Source of the DNA: MGIIa-L3 sp11892u
GTDB lineage: Archaea > Thermoplasmatota > Poseidoniia > Poseidoniales > Poseidoniaceae
Assembly: GCA_965659685.1 (NCBI GenBank)
Contig: CBFHXB010000007.1
Span: forward strand, 1-64,000
Direction of reading: 5' to 3'
Length of the DNA stretch: 64,000 nt
Shown here in pieces: positions 49,395 to 57,883 of the stretch. Positions within the stretch are counted from its first letter, which is position 1; each line of letters starts with the position of its first letter. The notes beneath the pieces were generated by a model. The model was not told the origin of the DNA. It made no database searches and saw only the letters and a list, made by a program, of their open reading frames with translations. A program made the position numbers and the translations under genes.

Positions 49395-49715
49395 ATGAAG
49401 ACCGTCCGCATCCGAGAGAAGATCAAGAAATTCCTGGGCGACCGCCCCCGCAACACCGCAGAGATCCTCGAACACATCAACAGCACCATGCGCCACGGCA
49501 CCACGAGCCAGCAGCTCGGGAACGTGCTCTCCAAGGACAAGGACATCGTCAAGGTCGGATACATCAAGCGCTCTGGAATCCTCTCCGGTGGCTACGACAT
49601 TTGCGAATGGGCCACCCGAACCTGGGTTGCTGACCACTGCCCTGAATGGACGGAAGGGCAACCGATCATCCTGAACGAAGAGGGTGATTTCACCCTCGGT
49701 CCACGCCCTGAGTGA
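49395..49715 (+). CDS. Small winged-helix protein
   Basis: The 106-residue product starts MKTVRIREKIKKFLGDRP and continues with RNTAEILEHINSTMRHGTTSQQLGNVLSKDKDIVKVGYIKR, a winged-helix DNA-binding fold of the MarR/PF-like kind, then a C-terminal WATRTWVADHCPEW. An upstream in-frame ATG at 49368 would add 9 acidic residues and is closer to the TATA box. The protein has no sensor domain. It is divergent from the very large winged-helix gene and may share its promoter region. Confidence 0.8.
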   Translation: MKTVRIREKIKKFLGDRPRNTAEILEHINSTMRHGTTSQQLGNVLSKDKDIVKVGYIKRSGILSGGYDICEWATRTWVADHCPEWTEGQPIILNEEGDFTLGPRPE

Positions 49716-49740
49716 TGCCTCACCTGTGTCCTCATTGAAC

Positions 49741-49756
49741 CACGGCCCCGGCCGTG
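49741..49756. terminator. Hairpin after the small winged-helix gene
   Basis: CACGGCC pairs with GGCCGTG across a 2-nt centre, 26 bp after the stop at 49715. No T-run follows, so its role as terminator is tentative. The rest of 49757-49973 holds no gene I can support. Confidence 0.45.
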
Positions 49757-49973
49757 ACACCGAAGCCCTCCAATTCGGCGAACGTCAAATCACGTGACCA
49801 ATTTGGTCAAGTGTGCCTCCTCTCTGTTCGCGTTGTGAACGGCAGTTGGGCTGTACGAGCGTTGGTGCTCCTCTCCCTTGCCTGTTTGGCGGTTGGCTCC
49901 TACGATCAACTGACGCCGCTCCACGCAAAATGTGGTTGCTGACGTGCAGCCTTGCAAAGAAACAACGGCGAAA

Positions 49974-50903
49974 TCAGCCTTGGTAGACGGCCAATGCATC
50001 CTCGACCGAGGCGTCCTCACAGATGATGGCATGGCATGCAGCGGCCATTCGAACCGCTTCTTCGGTGCCCTTCTGGTGGATGTTTCGGCCCGTGGCGGCG
50101 CCGCGGCACCCCGAGACGTGAATCTGATCGTGCAAGCGTTGGAGGAACTCCTTGGGTGGCATGGTTCCACCACCGGAGCAAATGATGCCGGTACGGCCGG
50201 CGGCTTCAACGGCGATGCCGAGGCTCTCAGGTTGCGTCATGCCTTCGAAGGCACGGGGGTAGTTGACCTTGGCAAAGTCTGCACCGATGCAAGCCGCGAC
50301 ACCGGCTGCTCCGGCAATCAATTGAGGGTCTTTCTCGTCCTTGACGGCTTGACCGCGCGGGTACATCCAGACCACGGCGATCATGCCAAGTTCGTGCGCT
50401 TGGCGGATGAACGTCGCCGCTTCGGTCAGCATTTCGTGTTCATGTTCGCTGCCCAAATAGACCGTGTATCCGATGCCGACCACGTTGATGCCGTTGTGAA
50501 CCAAGGACATCACGTCGTCCATGTCCCACATGGCCATGCTCACAGGATCGCGCTGTGCGGTCTTGACGAGGTTCGTCTTCGAATTCAGCTTGACAAGGTA
50601 AGGCAGGTCGGGTGCATCACGTGCGTATTGCGAGATGAGCCCGAGTTGACCAGCGATCACGCCCAGGGTGCCGTCGGCGTAGGAGAGGTCTCCGATTTCG
50701 AACAGATGGGCCGGGTCGTTTGAGGAAAGGGGGATGTCCGCTCCACCGTCGTAGAAATCGTCGTTCAGGTGCTCGATTTTTTGATCGCAGGCGAAGAGGT
50801 TCATGAAACCGGTTCCTGCGGTGGCGTTGAGGTAGTTCTCGATGTACGTCTCGATGAGTTCGTCGGGCACGTCGGCCGGCACCATCACATCGTTGGGGTC
50901 CAT
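49974..50903 (-). CDS. Class I (DhnA/FbaB-type) fructose-bisphosphate aldolase-like protein
   Basis: The product has 309 residues from ATG 50903; a GTG at 50957 would add 18. It has the TIM-barrel aldolase pattern with NLFACDQKIEHLNDDF near the start, LVKLNSKTNLV, and the Schiff-base lysine in ADFAKVNYP, then TGIICSGGG and VSGCRGAATGRN at the phosphate site. The family carries out fructose-1,6-bisphosphate cleavage or synthesis, and DhnA-type proteins can also act on related sugars. With GlpX in the same window it supports gluconeogenesis. It is followed by an enoyl-CoA hydratase gene upstream on the same strand (51048-51914). Confidence 0.85.
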   Translation of the reverse strand: MDPNDVMVPADVPDELIETYIENYLNATAGTGFMNLFACDQKIEHLNDDFYDGGADIPLSSNDPAHLFEIGDLSYADGTLGVIAGQLGLISQYARDAPDLPYLVKLNSKTNLVKTAQRDPVSMAMWDMDDVMSLVHNGINVVGIGYTVYLGSEHEHEMLTEAATFIRQAHELGMIAVVWMYPRGQAVKDEKDPQLIAGAAGVAACIGADFAKVNYPRAFEGMTQPESLGIAVEAAGRTGIICSGGGTMPPKEFLQRLHDQIHVSGCRGAATGRNIHQKGTEEAVRMAAACHAIICEDASVEDALAVYQG

Positions 50904-51047
50904 GATGCTGGCTGGCCGTGACGGGACTTCAACGCTCCGTTGGCTTTGGTTCTGCACGATGACCCGTCGTCGGAATCAGTCCGCAACACGGCATGGCCGT
51001 AGGGTGCCGTTTCGCCCGACTTTGCGGGCGGGTGCCGGAAGGCAGGT

Positions 51048-51914
51048 TCACTGTCCGGTGAAGGAGGGGATTCGCTTCTCCACATATGCGGCGATGCCTT
51101 CCTTGGCGTCGTCGCTGAAGAAGAGGGCTGCCTGCAGTTCACGCTCGAGCGCAAGGTGGTACTCGAAGGGGATCTCGGGTCCGGTCTGGCAGGAGCGCTT
51201 GATGTTGCCCACGGCCTTGGCGGCCTTGTTGGGGAGGGTGAATTGGGCGCTGACCCAGTCGAGCATCATCTCTCGGAATTCGGTCGCGTTTCCTTCCCAA
51301 ATTTGGTTGATCAGGGTGTGGTTCTTGGCGTCCTCGAAGGACATCAGTTCACCGGTCACCATCATCTCAAGGGCCTTGGCCTTGCCGATGAGGCGGGTCA
51401 GACGAGCGGTGCCACCGGTCCCTGCGAGCACGCCGAGGTTGATCTCAGGCAGGCCGAGCTTTCCGCTGTTCTTTCGAGCGATCCGGATGTCTGCGGCCAT
51501 GGCGATTTCGAGACCGCCACCGACCGCGTGGCCGTTGATGGCCGCGATGACGATCTTTGGGGTCTGCTCGAGGCGAGACAGGGTCTCGTTGGCGTGAAGG
51601 CAGAAGTTGTACTTGAAGCCGGGCGAGACGCTGTTCAGCATCTTGATGGAAGCACCTGCGGAGAAGAATTTCTCACCGGAACCGGTGATGACGATGGCCG
51701 TCACCTTGTCGTCGAAACGGGCGCGGATGATGGCGTCGTCAAAATCACGGAACATGCCGTGGGTGTAGGTGTTCACCGCGGTCGCGTCGCCCTGCAAGGG
51801 CTCGCCACCGGAGTCGGAGGCGAGTTCGATGACGGCAATGCCGTTGTCGGTGGTCCCGTAGTTGACGAGGTTGTTGGGCATCGCTTCGAAGGTCAGGCCG
51901 TAGAGGTCGGACAT
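51048..51914 (-). CDS. Enoyl-CoA hydratase/isomerase family protein
   Basis: This 288-residue crotonase keeps E136 in VGGGLEIAMAADIRI and E157 in LGLPEINLGVLAG, so it can be a hydratase. FFSAGASIKML forms the oxyanion loop. The N-terminal 50 residues carry extra segments (SGGEPLQGDATAVNTYTHG) before the fold. The C-terminal ALERELQAALFFSDDAKEGIAAYVEKRIPSFTG is standard. Likely roles are beta-oxidation or a 3-hydroxypropionate-type route. A methionine after 11 residues is an alternative start. Confidence 0.88.
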   Translation of the reverse strand: MSDLYGLTFEAMPNNLVNYGTTDNGIAVIELASDSGGEPLQGDATAVNTYTHGMFRDFDDAIIRARFDDKVTAIVITGSGEKFFSAGASIKMLNSVSPGFKYNFCLHANETLSRLEQTPKIVIAAINGHAVGGGLEIAMAADIRIARKNSGKLGLPEINLGVLAGTGGTARLTRLIGKAKALEMMVTGELMSFEDAKNHTLINQIWEGNATEFREMMLDWVSAQFTLPNKAAKAVGNIKRSCQTGPEIPFEYHLALERELQAALFFSDDAKEGIAAYVEKRIPSFTGQ

Positions 51915-51957
51915 GACCCGCCCAATGGAAGAGCGGTAATGAAGCAATCGCAGCGGC

Positions 51958-53220
51958 TCAAACCAGCGTCGCCTCCGTCTCGTGGGCCTCTCCGTCCCTG
52001 CTTTCGAAGGAGGTCTGGCCCCCTCCTCGTCGTGCGGCTTCCCAACGGGCCTTTACGGCAAGTGCCTCCTCGCTTTGTTCCCACGTGTCGCGGGCTTTAG
52101 CAGCCCGGAAAGGCAGGCGCTTTGGGCGCGTGAGACCCTGCCCACGTTCCAGCATGAAAGGGGAGGTCAGTGCGAAAACAAGACGCTTGATCAAACTCGG
52201 ACGGAACAAACGGCCGATCCAACGCAAGCCGTCGCCAGAGCGGTCCTGATCGCGCATCCATTGCTTGCACATGCGCTTGAAGGTCCGATCTCCAACCCGA
52301 TTCATCAGCCAGCGGTTGGCGACGCTGGTTTGCACGTAAGGAAGGAGGTGGCGCCGCACTTCCTTCTCGTAGGAAGGGCCGCCCAGCATGTCTTGGGCAG
52401 CCAACACCCCGGACCAGACCGCCATGCGCATGCCGAAGCCCCACATGAAATCCTGAAGGCCACCGGATTCACCGACGAAGTGTTGTCCGGTTTCCGGCAC
52501 CGTGTAATGCCCGTTCAGGGTGAAATCGCCTTTCCCTCCAACCCGCTTGATGGGCTCCATGTCGATGTCTGGGTAGAGGCGTTGGTACGTGGCGATGCAC
52601 TCGTTTAGGAAGCGTTCACTCTTCTTTTGCTTGCGCCACAGGCAAGTGCAGATGAGGCCGATGCCATCGATGATGATCAGGTAACTGTACGCCCCAGGTG
52701 CGAGCTTGTCGTTGAGTTGGAAGGCGATGTGGTCCGGGTGAGAGGTGCGGAAGATCTCGCCAAGTGCAAGGGCAGAGGTGTCCTTCGGACCGCAGGCCAC
52801 GATGTCCGCGTCCTTCTCGTCGATGCGTGATTTGTAGTGCAAAGTTGCACCTGCTTCAATGGCCATCCGCTTGAAGGCTTGATCGATGGTATGGTCTGAG
52901 GTTCCACGCTCAACGATGCGGTAGGCCACGCCGTCCGTCTTTGCCTGGGTCACCTCATCGTCTGGATGGATGAGGTCCACCACCGAGAACTCGGTCGCAC
53001 GGAAGGCGGTTGAATCGAAGCCCCACGATTCCAATTGTTCGAAGAAATCCTCGTCCATGCTCCAGTTTTCCAAGGCCTGAAAATCACCGTCAAAGCGGGC
53101 ACCTGAATCCGCACGAATGTCATGGACGTGAACTTCACGCCCGGCACGCGCCAGCAATGTGGCGGCGGCGAGCCCAGAAAGCCCGGCGCCCATCACGGTG
53201 ACCGGGGGCGGACCGTCCAT
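51958..53220 (-). CDS. Geranylgeranyl-reductase-like FAD oxidoreductase
   Basis: This 420-residue flavoprotein begins with the dinucleotide-binding VTVMGAGLSGLAAATLLARAG and contains ADIVACGPKDTS and the second FAD motif around GESGGLQDFMWGFGMRMAVWSG. That C-terminal GD-like pattern is typical of the geranylgeranyl reductase family, which saturates isoprenoid chains of archaeal lipids. The PxxYxWxFP segment is not clear, so another isoprenoid or quinone-like substrate is possible. The C-terminal 80 residues are basic. A start at 53274 would overlap the divergent moaE start, so ATG 53220 is used. Confidence 0.82.
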   Translation of the reverse strand: MDGPPPVTVMGAGLSGLAAATLLARAGREVHVHDIRADSGARFDGDFQALENWSMDEDFFEQLESWGFDSTAFRATEFSVVDLIHPDDEVTQAKTDGVAYRIVERGTSDHTIDQAFKRMAIEAGATLHYKSRIDEKDADIVACGPKDTSALALGEIFRTSHPDHIAFQLNDKLAPGAYSYLIIIDGIGLICTCLWRKQKKSERFLNECIATYQRLYPDIDMEPIKRVGGKGDFTLNGHYTVPETGQHFVGESGGLQDFMWGFGMRMAVWSGVLAAQDMLGGPSYEKEVRRHLLPYVQTSVANRWLMNRVGDRTFKRMCKQWMRDQDRSGDGLRWIGRLFRPSLIKRLVFALTSPFMLERGQGLTRPKRLPFRAAKARDTWEQSEEALAVKARWEAARRGGGQTSFESRDGEAHETEATLV

Positions 53221-53272
53221 GGTTGGACAACGGCGCGGAGGGTTTGAAGGATGCGCTGTGTGAGCATCGCTC

Positions 53273-53713
53273 ATGCCCACGGCCCCCTCCTCCTTCGAGG
53301 TGATTGTGGACACGCCCGCTACGCGGCTGAACCCTGACGCGCTCCTGCAACGCCTCCCCGTGGACGGGGTGGGGGCCGTGGTCCGTTTCGTGGGGCTTAC
53401 GCGAGGGAAAGAGGGCGATTCAAACGTGCTTCGGCTCGAATTTGATGCCTGGCAGGAAGAACTTCCGAAGGTTCTGCACGCGTTGGCTTCCCAAGCCGCA
53501 GAGACCTACGGCCTTCGGGCGGTGGTCATCGCGCACCGGACTGGGAGCGTGGAACCGGAGGAGCCGATCGTGGCCATCCACGTGGGTTCCGCCCACCGTG
53601 CAGCGGCGTTCGATGCCTGCCGCTGGCTCATCGATGAACTCAAGCAGCAGGCCCCCCTGTGGAAGAAGGAGGTGACGGATCATGGAGCCACATGGAAAGC
53701 AGGACTCGGTTGA
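53273..53713 (+). CDS. moaE: Molybdopterin synthase catalytic subunit
   Basis: The 146-residue protein has the MoaE pattern: GAVVRFVGLTRGKEGD, LEFDAWQE, VIAHRTGSVEPEEPIV, and the active-site SAHRAAAFDACRWLIDELKQQAPLWKKE. MoaE with MoaD inserts sulfur into precursor Z to form molybdopterin. The gene overlaps moaC by 32 bp, so they form one transcript. It is slightly longer than the minimal family because of an N-terminal arm. Confidence 0.92.
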   Translation: MPTAPSSFEVIVDTPATRLNPDALLQRLPVDGVGAVVRFVGLTRGKEGDSNVLRLEFDAWQEELPKVLHALASQAAETYGLRAVVIAHRTGSVEPEEPIVAIHVGSAHRAAAFDACRWLIDELKQQAPLWKKEVTDHGATWKAGLG

Positions 53714-54155
53714 GATTGAGGGCATCGTGGACATTGGACGGAAGCCCGCAGTGGCACGTCGTGCGGTGGCCGAAGGTTGGGTCACGCTTCGTCCGGAAAC
53801 CCTGCTGGCCATCGTCCAGGGTCACGTGGCCAAGGGCGACGTTCGAGAGGCTTCGACGATCGCAGCCATTCAGGCCGTGAAAGAGACGCCACGGTTGATT
53901 CCACATTGCCATCCCGTCCCGATTGAATCGTGCAAAGTTCGTTGGCACGTGCAAAAAGATCGGCTGGGCTGTGAAGTCGAAGTCGGAGCGCACTATCGAA
54001 CCGGCATCGAGATGGAGGCCTTGGCGGGCGTGAGCGCCGGTTTGCTGTGTGCGTTCGACATGGTGAAATCGCTGGAAAAAGACGAACATGGTCAGTACCC
54101 CGTTGCACGAATCGACGGCCTTCGTGTCCTTGAGAAGCACAAGGGCACGGCGTGA
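53682..54155 (+). CDS. moaC: Cyclic pyranopterin monophosphate synthase
   Basis: The 157-residue product has the MoaC motifs: VEIEGIVDIGRKPAVARRAV, ASTIAAIQAVKETPRLIPHCHPVPI with the conserved HCHP, GIEMEALAGVSAGLLCAFDMVKS, and VARIDGLRVLEKHKG. It converts the MoaA product to precursor Z. The start overlaps the end of moaE by 32 bp in another frame. No moaA is in the window. Confidence 0.93.
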   Translation: MEPHGKQDSVEIEGIVDIGRKPAVARRAVAEGWVTLRPETLLAIVQGHVAKGDVREASTIAAIQAVKETPRLIPHCHPVPIESCKVRWHVQKDRLGCEVEVGAHYRTGIEMEALAGVSAGLLCAFDMVKSLEKDEHGQYPVARIDGLRVLEKHKGTA

Positions 54156-54201
54156 AATCCCCTCCGGTGTGTTCATCACCCGCCCTTCTTTGTCGGGGTC
54201 C

Positions 54202-55152
54202 ATGCGCGTCGGCGACGTCTGGCCCCACCTCCTCGAAGCCGTGGACATGGCCGCCTTGGCCAGCGCTGAATGGCGAGGCCTTGGCGACAAGGACGCCGCA
54301 GACGGGGCTGCCGTTGAAGCGATGCGCCGCTCTTTTGATCACGCTCCCTTCGACGGCCGTGTGGCCATCGGCGAGGGTGAACGTGACGACGCGCCCATGC
54401 TCTACATCGGAGAACCCATTGGGGCCGAAGTCGGCAAGGCAGGAGCGCTCCAACTTGACATCGCCGTCGATCCGCTTGAGTGCACCAACAACTGTGCCGA
54501 TAACCTGCCGAATTCCATCGCCGTGCTCGCTGCTGCGCCTCGAGGGGCGCTCTTGCACGCCCCCGATTGTTACATGGACAAAATCGCGGCAGGACCCGCG
54601 CTTGCGGGTCATGTTGACCTTGATGGAGGCGTGGCGTGGAACCTTGAACAAGCCGCCCATGCCCTCGACCGAGAGGTCGCCGAGGTTCGCGTGGTTGCCC
54701 TCGACCGAGAGCGGCATGCCGACCTCGTCCGCGACGTGCGGGCAGCCGGTGCGCAACTCGAATTGATGTCCGACGGTGACGTCAGTGCCGCCATTTGGGC
54801 GGCACGCGACGATGGCCCCTTCGACCTGCTCATGGGCATTGGGGCAGCCCCTGAAGGCGTCATCACGGCCGCCGCCATCCGCGGCCTTGGCGGTGTGTTC
54901 CAAGGCCGACTTGTGCTCCGGAACGACGAGGAGGCGGCCCGGGCCGCGACGATGGTCGGTGACGACCTGGACCGTCGCTGGGAGGCCGAGGACCTTTGCA
55001 GGTCCAAGGATGCGGTGTTCATCGCGGCAGGAGTCTGCGACGGCTACCTTCCCGGTGTGGTGATGGACGAACACCGAACCGTGACCAGCAGCGAAATCAT
55101 CGACGTCGCTTCCGGTACCCGTCGGTCCATCGTGACCGAGCGTCGCCGGTGA
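54202..55152 (+). CDS. glpX: Class II fructose-1,6-bisphosphatase (GlpX)
   Basis: The 316-residue product has the GlpX order: GLGDKDAADGAAVEAMR, GEGERDDAPMLYIGE, the metal site AVDPLECTNN, APDCYMDKIAAGP, DGDVSAAIWAA and GIGAAPEGVITAAA. It hydrolyses fructose-1,6-bisphosphate in gluconeogenesis. In the DPxxGT metal loop the Gly is Cys (C94), while D90, E93 and T95 remain. It is close to the 5' side of a PfkB kinase gene (35 bp apart). The start at MRVGDVWPH is chosen because the upstream codons are moaC's reading overlap. Confidence 0.9.
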   Translation: MRVGDVWPHLLEAVDMAALASAEWRGLGDKDAADGAAVEAMRRSFDHAPFDGRVAIGEGERDDAPMLYIGEPIGAEVGKAGALQLDIAVDPLECTNNCADNLPNSIAVLAAAPRGALLHAPDCYMDKIAAGPALAGHVDLDGGVAWNLEQAAHALDREVAEVRVVALDRERHADLVRDVRAAGAQLELMSDGDVSAAIWAARDDGPFDLLMGIGAAPEGVITAAAIRGLGGVFQGRLVLRNDEEAARAATMVGDDLDRRWEAEDLCRSKDAVFIAAGVCDGYLPGVVMDEHRTVTSSEIIDVASGTRRSIVTERRR

Positions 55153-55187
55153 CAAGGGTTCTTCATTCCGAAGTCGTGCCGAGGCAC

Positions 55188-56096
55188 ATGGACGTCGTTG
55201 TGGTCGGCAGCCTTGCTTACGATTCGATTCAAACACCTGCAGCCAAGGGTGAACGCCTGCTTGGTGGCTCTGCGACTTATGCAGGCCTCGCTTCCTCGGC
55301 ATGCGACGCCTCATGTGGCGTTGTGGGCGTCGTCGGTAACGACTTCCGTCCGGAAGATCGCGACCTCTTGGCCGAGAGCGGACTCGACCTTGCTGGGCTT
55401 GTCACGGCCGAGGGCAACACCTTCCATTGGGAGGGCGAGTACAGCGGTGCGATGGGTGAGGCGTCAACCCTGAACACCGAACTCAATGTCTTCGAAGCCT
55501 TCGACCCTGAGGTGCCCGAGGCATGGGTTTCGCCGAAGGTCCTCTTCTGCGCCAACCTTCACCCTGCGCTGCAAGCCAAAGTGCTGGACCAGTGTTCACC
55601 CACGCGCTTGCGCATGCTCGATTCGATGAACCTCTGGATCGACATCGCCCGTCCTTTGCTGGACGACGTGCTTCAGCGCGTTGACGTCGTGGTCTTGAAC
55701 GACGGAGAAGTGCGCATGCTCGCCGACGACGCGAACCTCGTTCGGGCGGCGCAGTGGCTTCACGGTCAACTGCAGCCTGGGGCCATCCTGATCGTCAAGC
55801 GAGGCGAGCACGGCGTGCTTGCCTTGCATCCGAGCGGGCTGCTCCATGTGCCCTCTGTGCCCTCACCGGGGCTTGTCGACCCGACGGGTTGCGGGGACAG
55901 CTTCGCAGGCACATTGGCCGCTCACCTTTCGAAAGGTGAGGGCCCTGTGGGTCGAGAGGAACTGCGCACGGGCTTGGAACACGCGGCCGTGGTTGCGAGT
56001 TACACCCTGCAAGGTCTCGGCGTCACGGGTCTGGTGGCCATGGACCGCCAAGATCGCGAAGCACGCTTGCAGGTCCTTCGTGGCTTGACCCGCTGA
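55188..56096 (+). CDS. PfkB-family carbohydrate/nucleoside kinase
   Basis: This 302-residue protein has the ribokinase fold: VVVVGSLAYDSIQTP, LGGSATYAGLASSA, VLNDGEVRML, IVKRGEHGVLAL, and the anion-hole/catalytic-base motif DPTGCGDSFAGT. The substrate might be fructose-6-phosphate, ribose, adenosine or a related sugar. It starts 35 bp after glpX, so an ADP- or ATP-dependent step next to the bisphosphatase is plausible. The convergent large membrane protein gene begins right after its stop. Confidence 0.88.
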   Translation: MDVVVVGSLAYDSIQTPAAKGERLLGGSATYAGLASSACDASCGVVGVVGNDFRPEDRDLLAESGLDLAGLVTAEGNTFHWEGEYSGAMGEASTLNTELNVFEAFDPEVPEAWVSPKVLFCANLHPALQAKVLDQCSPTRLRMLDSMNLWIDIARPLLDDVLQRVDVVVLNDGEVRMLADDANLVRAAQWLHGQLQPGAILIVKRGEHGVLALHPSGLLHVPSVPSPGLVDPTGCGDSFAGTLAAHLSKGEGPVGREELRTGLEHAAVVASYTLQGLGVTGLVAMDRQDREARLQVLRGLTR

Positions 56097-57794
56097 TCAC
56101 CGGTCAAGGCGGTCAAGGTCCATGTACGCGCGTGCTTGGGCTGGCTCTGAATTGACTTCGACCATGTCCCTGAAGGACGAGGCAATTTGACCTTGGCGTT
56201 CCCCCCTCAGGGTTTCTTCGGGGTCCGGCAACGGGTCGATTGAGATCTGGCCCAGCAATTGGCGGAGCTCATCGTCTGGCCGCTCTCCACCGGAGGAACC
56301 GGCGTGGGTGCGCGTGTGTTCGTCAACAATGGCTTGTGAGGTTGAGTCGGAGCGGAGGCGCGTCCGTTGCCACGTGCTTAGTGGGACTGCATCTTCCGAT
56401 GCGACGGCTTCTCCGTCCTCGTCACCGTACATGGCAGCGTAGTCCTGCTCTTGCGGGGAGGGAGGAGGGGAGCGAAGTGCTGCATCAAAGAGGCCGCCGA
56501 GGCTGTTTCGACGGGTTCGGGATGTGGCTCGCCCGTGGCGTGGGATGAGGTGCCGTGGGCCTGTGGTTCCGTTCTTTGGTCGCAGGTTGACGGGTTGCCC
56601 TGAAGGAGCAACCTGCTGGTGGTCCTCGGCACGTCGTGCCGTACCGACGATGCCTTGGACATGGACGGGAAGCGGCGACGGTTCAGGTTGAGCCGTTGGC
56701 GCAGGAGATGCTGGCTCGTCGAAGCCCATCACGGGGAAGGTTGGTGCAGGTTCGGGTTCTTGCACCGGCCGGGAGTGCCCATTCGGGCCAACAAAACTCG
56801 GCAAATACGGCTCGGCGCCCTGGTCGAAAGCCGGGAGCGGAGCCTCCACACGAGGAGCAGGCAGAGCACGCTGTTCTTGATGGACGGGCTGCCAACCGTT
56901 TCCGCTCACGCCGAACGGTGAAGCAGCCTCTTCTCGCGCCTGTTGTGCAGCCTCTCGATCGACCGGTGTGCGTGGATGCAATGCGTTGTGCGAGGGCTCG
57001 GGAAGCCCCTCACGCTGCTCCACCATCATGCGCTGCGCTCTGGCATGCAAACCGTCCTGCGCGGGCGGGACCGGCATCTGCACCTGAACAGGCGCGAGGT
57101 ATGCGTCGGATTGCATGGGAGCGCGCCGGTCTTCGATGGTGATGTTCACCGAGGCGGGGCTACGAGGACCGTCGAGGCTGGGGAGGGGTTCGTCGTTGAA
57201 GAAATCCGACATGATGGTCTCGTCCACGGACGTGCGAGGAACCACCTCGCCTTCGAGCAAGCCTGCGATTGGCCGAGGGACGTGAAGCGCTTCCGGGGTT
57301 GAACGTGGCCGGAGGAACTCGTCGATGCCTTCCCTTGCGTCCGGAAGCGACATGCCTGCCATCAGGCGCCCCATCAGGTATGCGAGCATCATCAGCTTCC
57401 CGTCAGCGCCGGTGATGACGTGGCACTCTCCGTTGTGCAGGTCCACGGTCAGGGTGGGTCGGCGCGTGAGGGCCCATGCTCCCACAAGGATGCATCCGAG
57501 GGTCATGACGACGTTTCGCACCGCGGGCAACTCGATGGCCCACCCGGCCATTCCGATGAGGATCAAACCGAACAGGTGGCTGTACGGCGGCATCAGGTGG
57601 GTCTGGTGATGGTTGAATGAACTGATCGAGGAGAGGGGCAAGGTGGTGGTCTTGCCCTCCTTCGCTCGGATGAGCAATGCGGAAGGGTCGACCTCAACGG
57701 CCACCCTTCCTCGCATCCCAGCCAGACGCAGCCCGTCAAGGACCTCGCGGTCCAACTGCATCGGGCCGGCAGATGCCGGCACGATTTCTCCCAT
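56097..57794 (-). CDS. Membrane protein with long disordered C-terminal tail
   Basis: The 565-residue product has two hydrophobic helices (about residues 66-82 and 84-102), a small folded part up to about 175 (DLHNGECHVITGADGKLMM), and then about 390 residues that are Pro, Gln, Glu, Arg and Ser-rich with no predicted fold. I do not recognise it. The N-terminal part resembles the pleckstrin-like or PH-like domain of YdbT-type proteins only faintly. The ATG at 57794 is supported by a TATA box 26 bp upstream. Another start at MQLDREV is possible. Confidence 0.7.
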   Translation of the reverse strand: MGEIVPASAGPMQLDREVLDGLRLAGMRGRVAVEVDPSALLIRAKEGKTTTLPLSSISSFNHHQTHLMPPYSHLFGLILIGMAGWAIELPAVRNVVMTLGCILVGAWALTRRPTLTVDLHNGECHVITGADGKLMMLAYLMGRLMAGMSLPDAREGIDEFLRPRSTPEALHVPRPIAGLLEGEVVPRTSVDETIMSDFFNDEPLPSLDGPRSPASVNITIEDRRAPMQSDAYLAPVQVQMPVPPAQDGLHARAQRMMVEQREGLPEPSHNALHPRTPVDREAAQQAREEAASPFGVSGNGWQPVHQEQRALPAPRVEAPLPAFDQGAEPYLPSFVGPNGHSRPVQEPEPAPTFPVMGFDEPASPAPTAQPEPSPLPVHVQGIVGTARRAEDHQQVAPSGQPVNLRPKNGTTGPRHLIPRHGRATSRTRRNSLGGLFDAALRSPPPSPQEQDYAAMYGDEDGEAVASEDAVPLSTWQRTRLRSDSTSQAIVDEHTRTHAGSSGGERPDDELRQLLGQISIDPLPDPEETLRGERQGQIASSFRDMVEVNSEPAQARAYMDLDRLDR

Positions 57795-57816
57795 CTGCTC
57801 GCACTTGGTGGAATGG

Positions 57817-57824
57817 GATATCAA
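57817..57824 (-). promoter_or_regulatory. TATA box of the disordered-tail membrane protein gene
   Basis: TTGATATC on the minus strand is centred about 26 bp ahead of the ATG at 57794, suggesting a leaderless transcript. Confidence 0.6.
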
Positions 57825-57883
57825 TGCTCCCTCAACGCAGCAGCCCCACGGCGAGGTTGGACGACAGGTCTCCGTTCGCCGAA

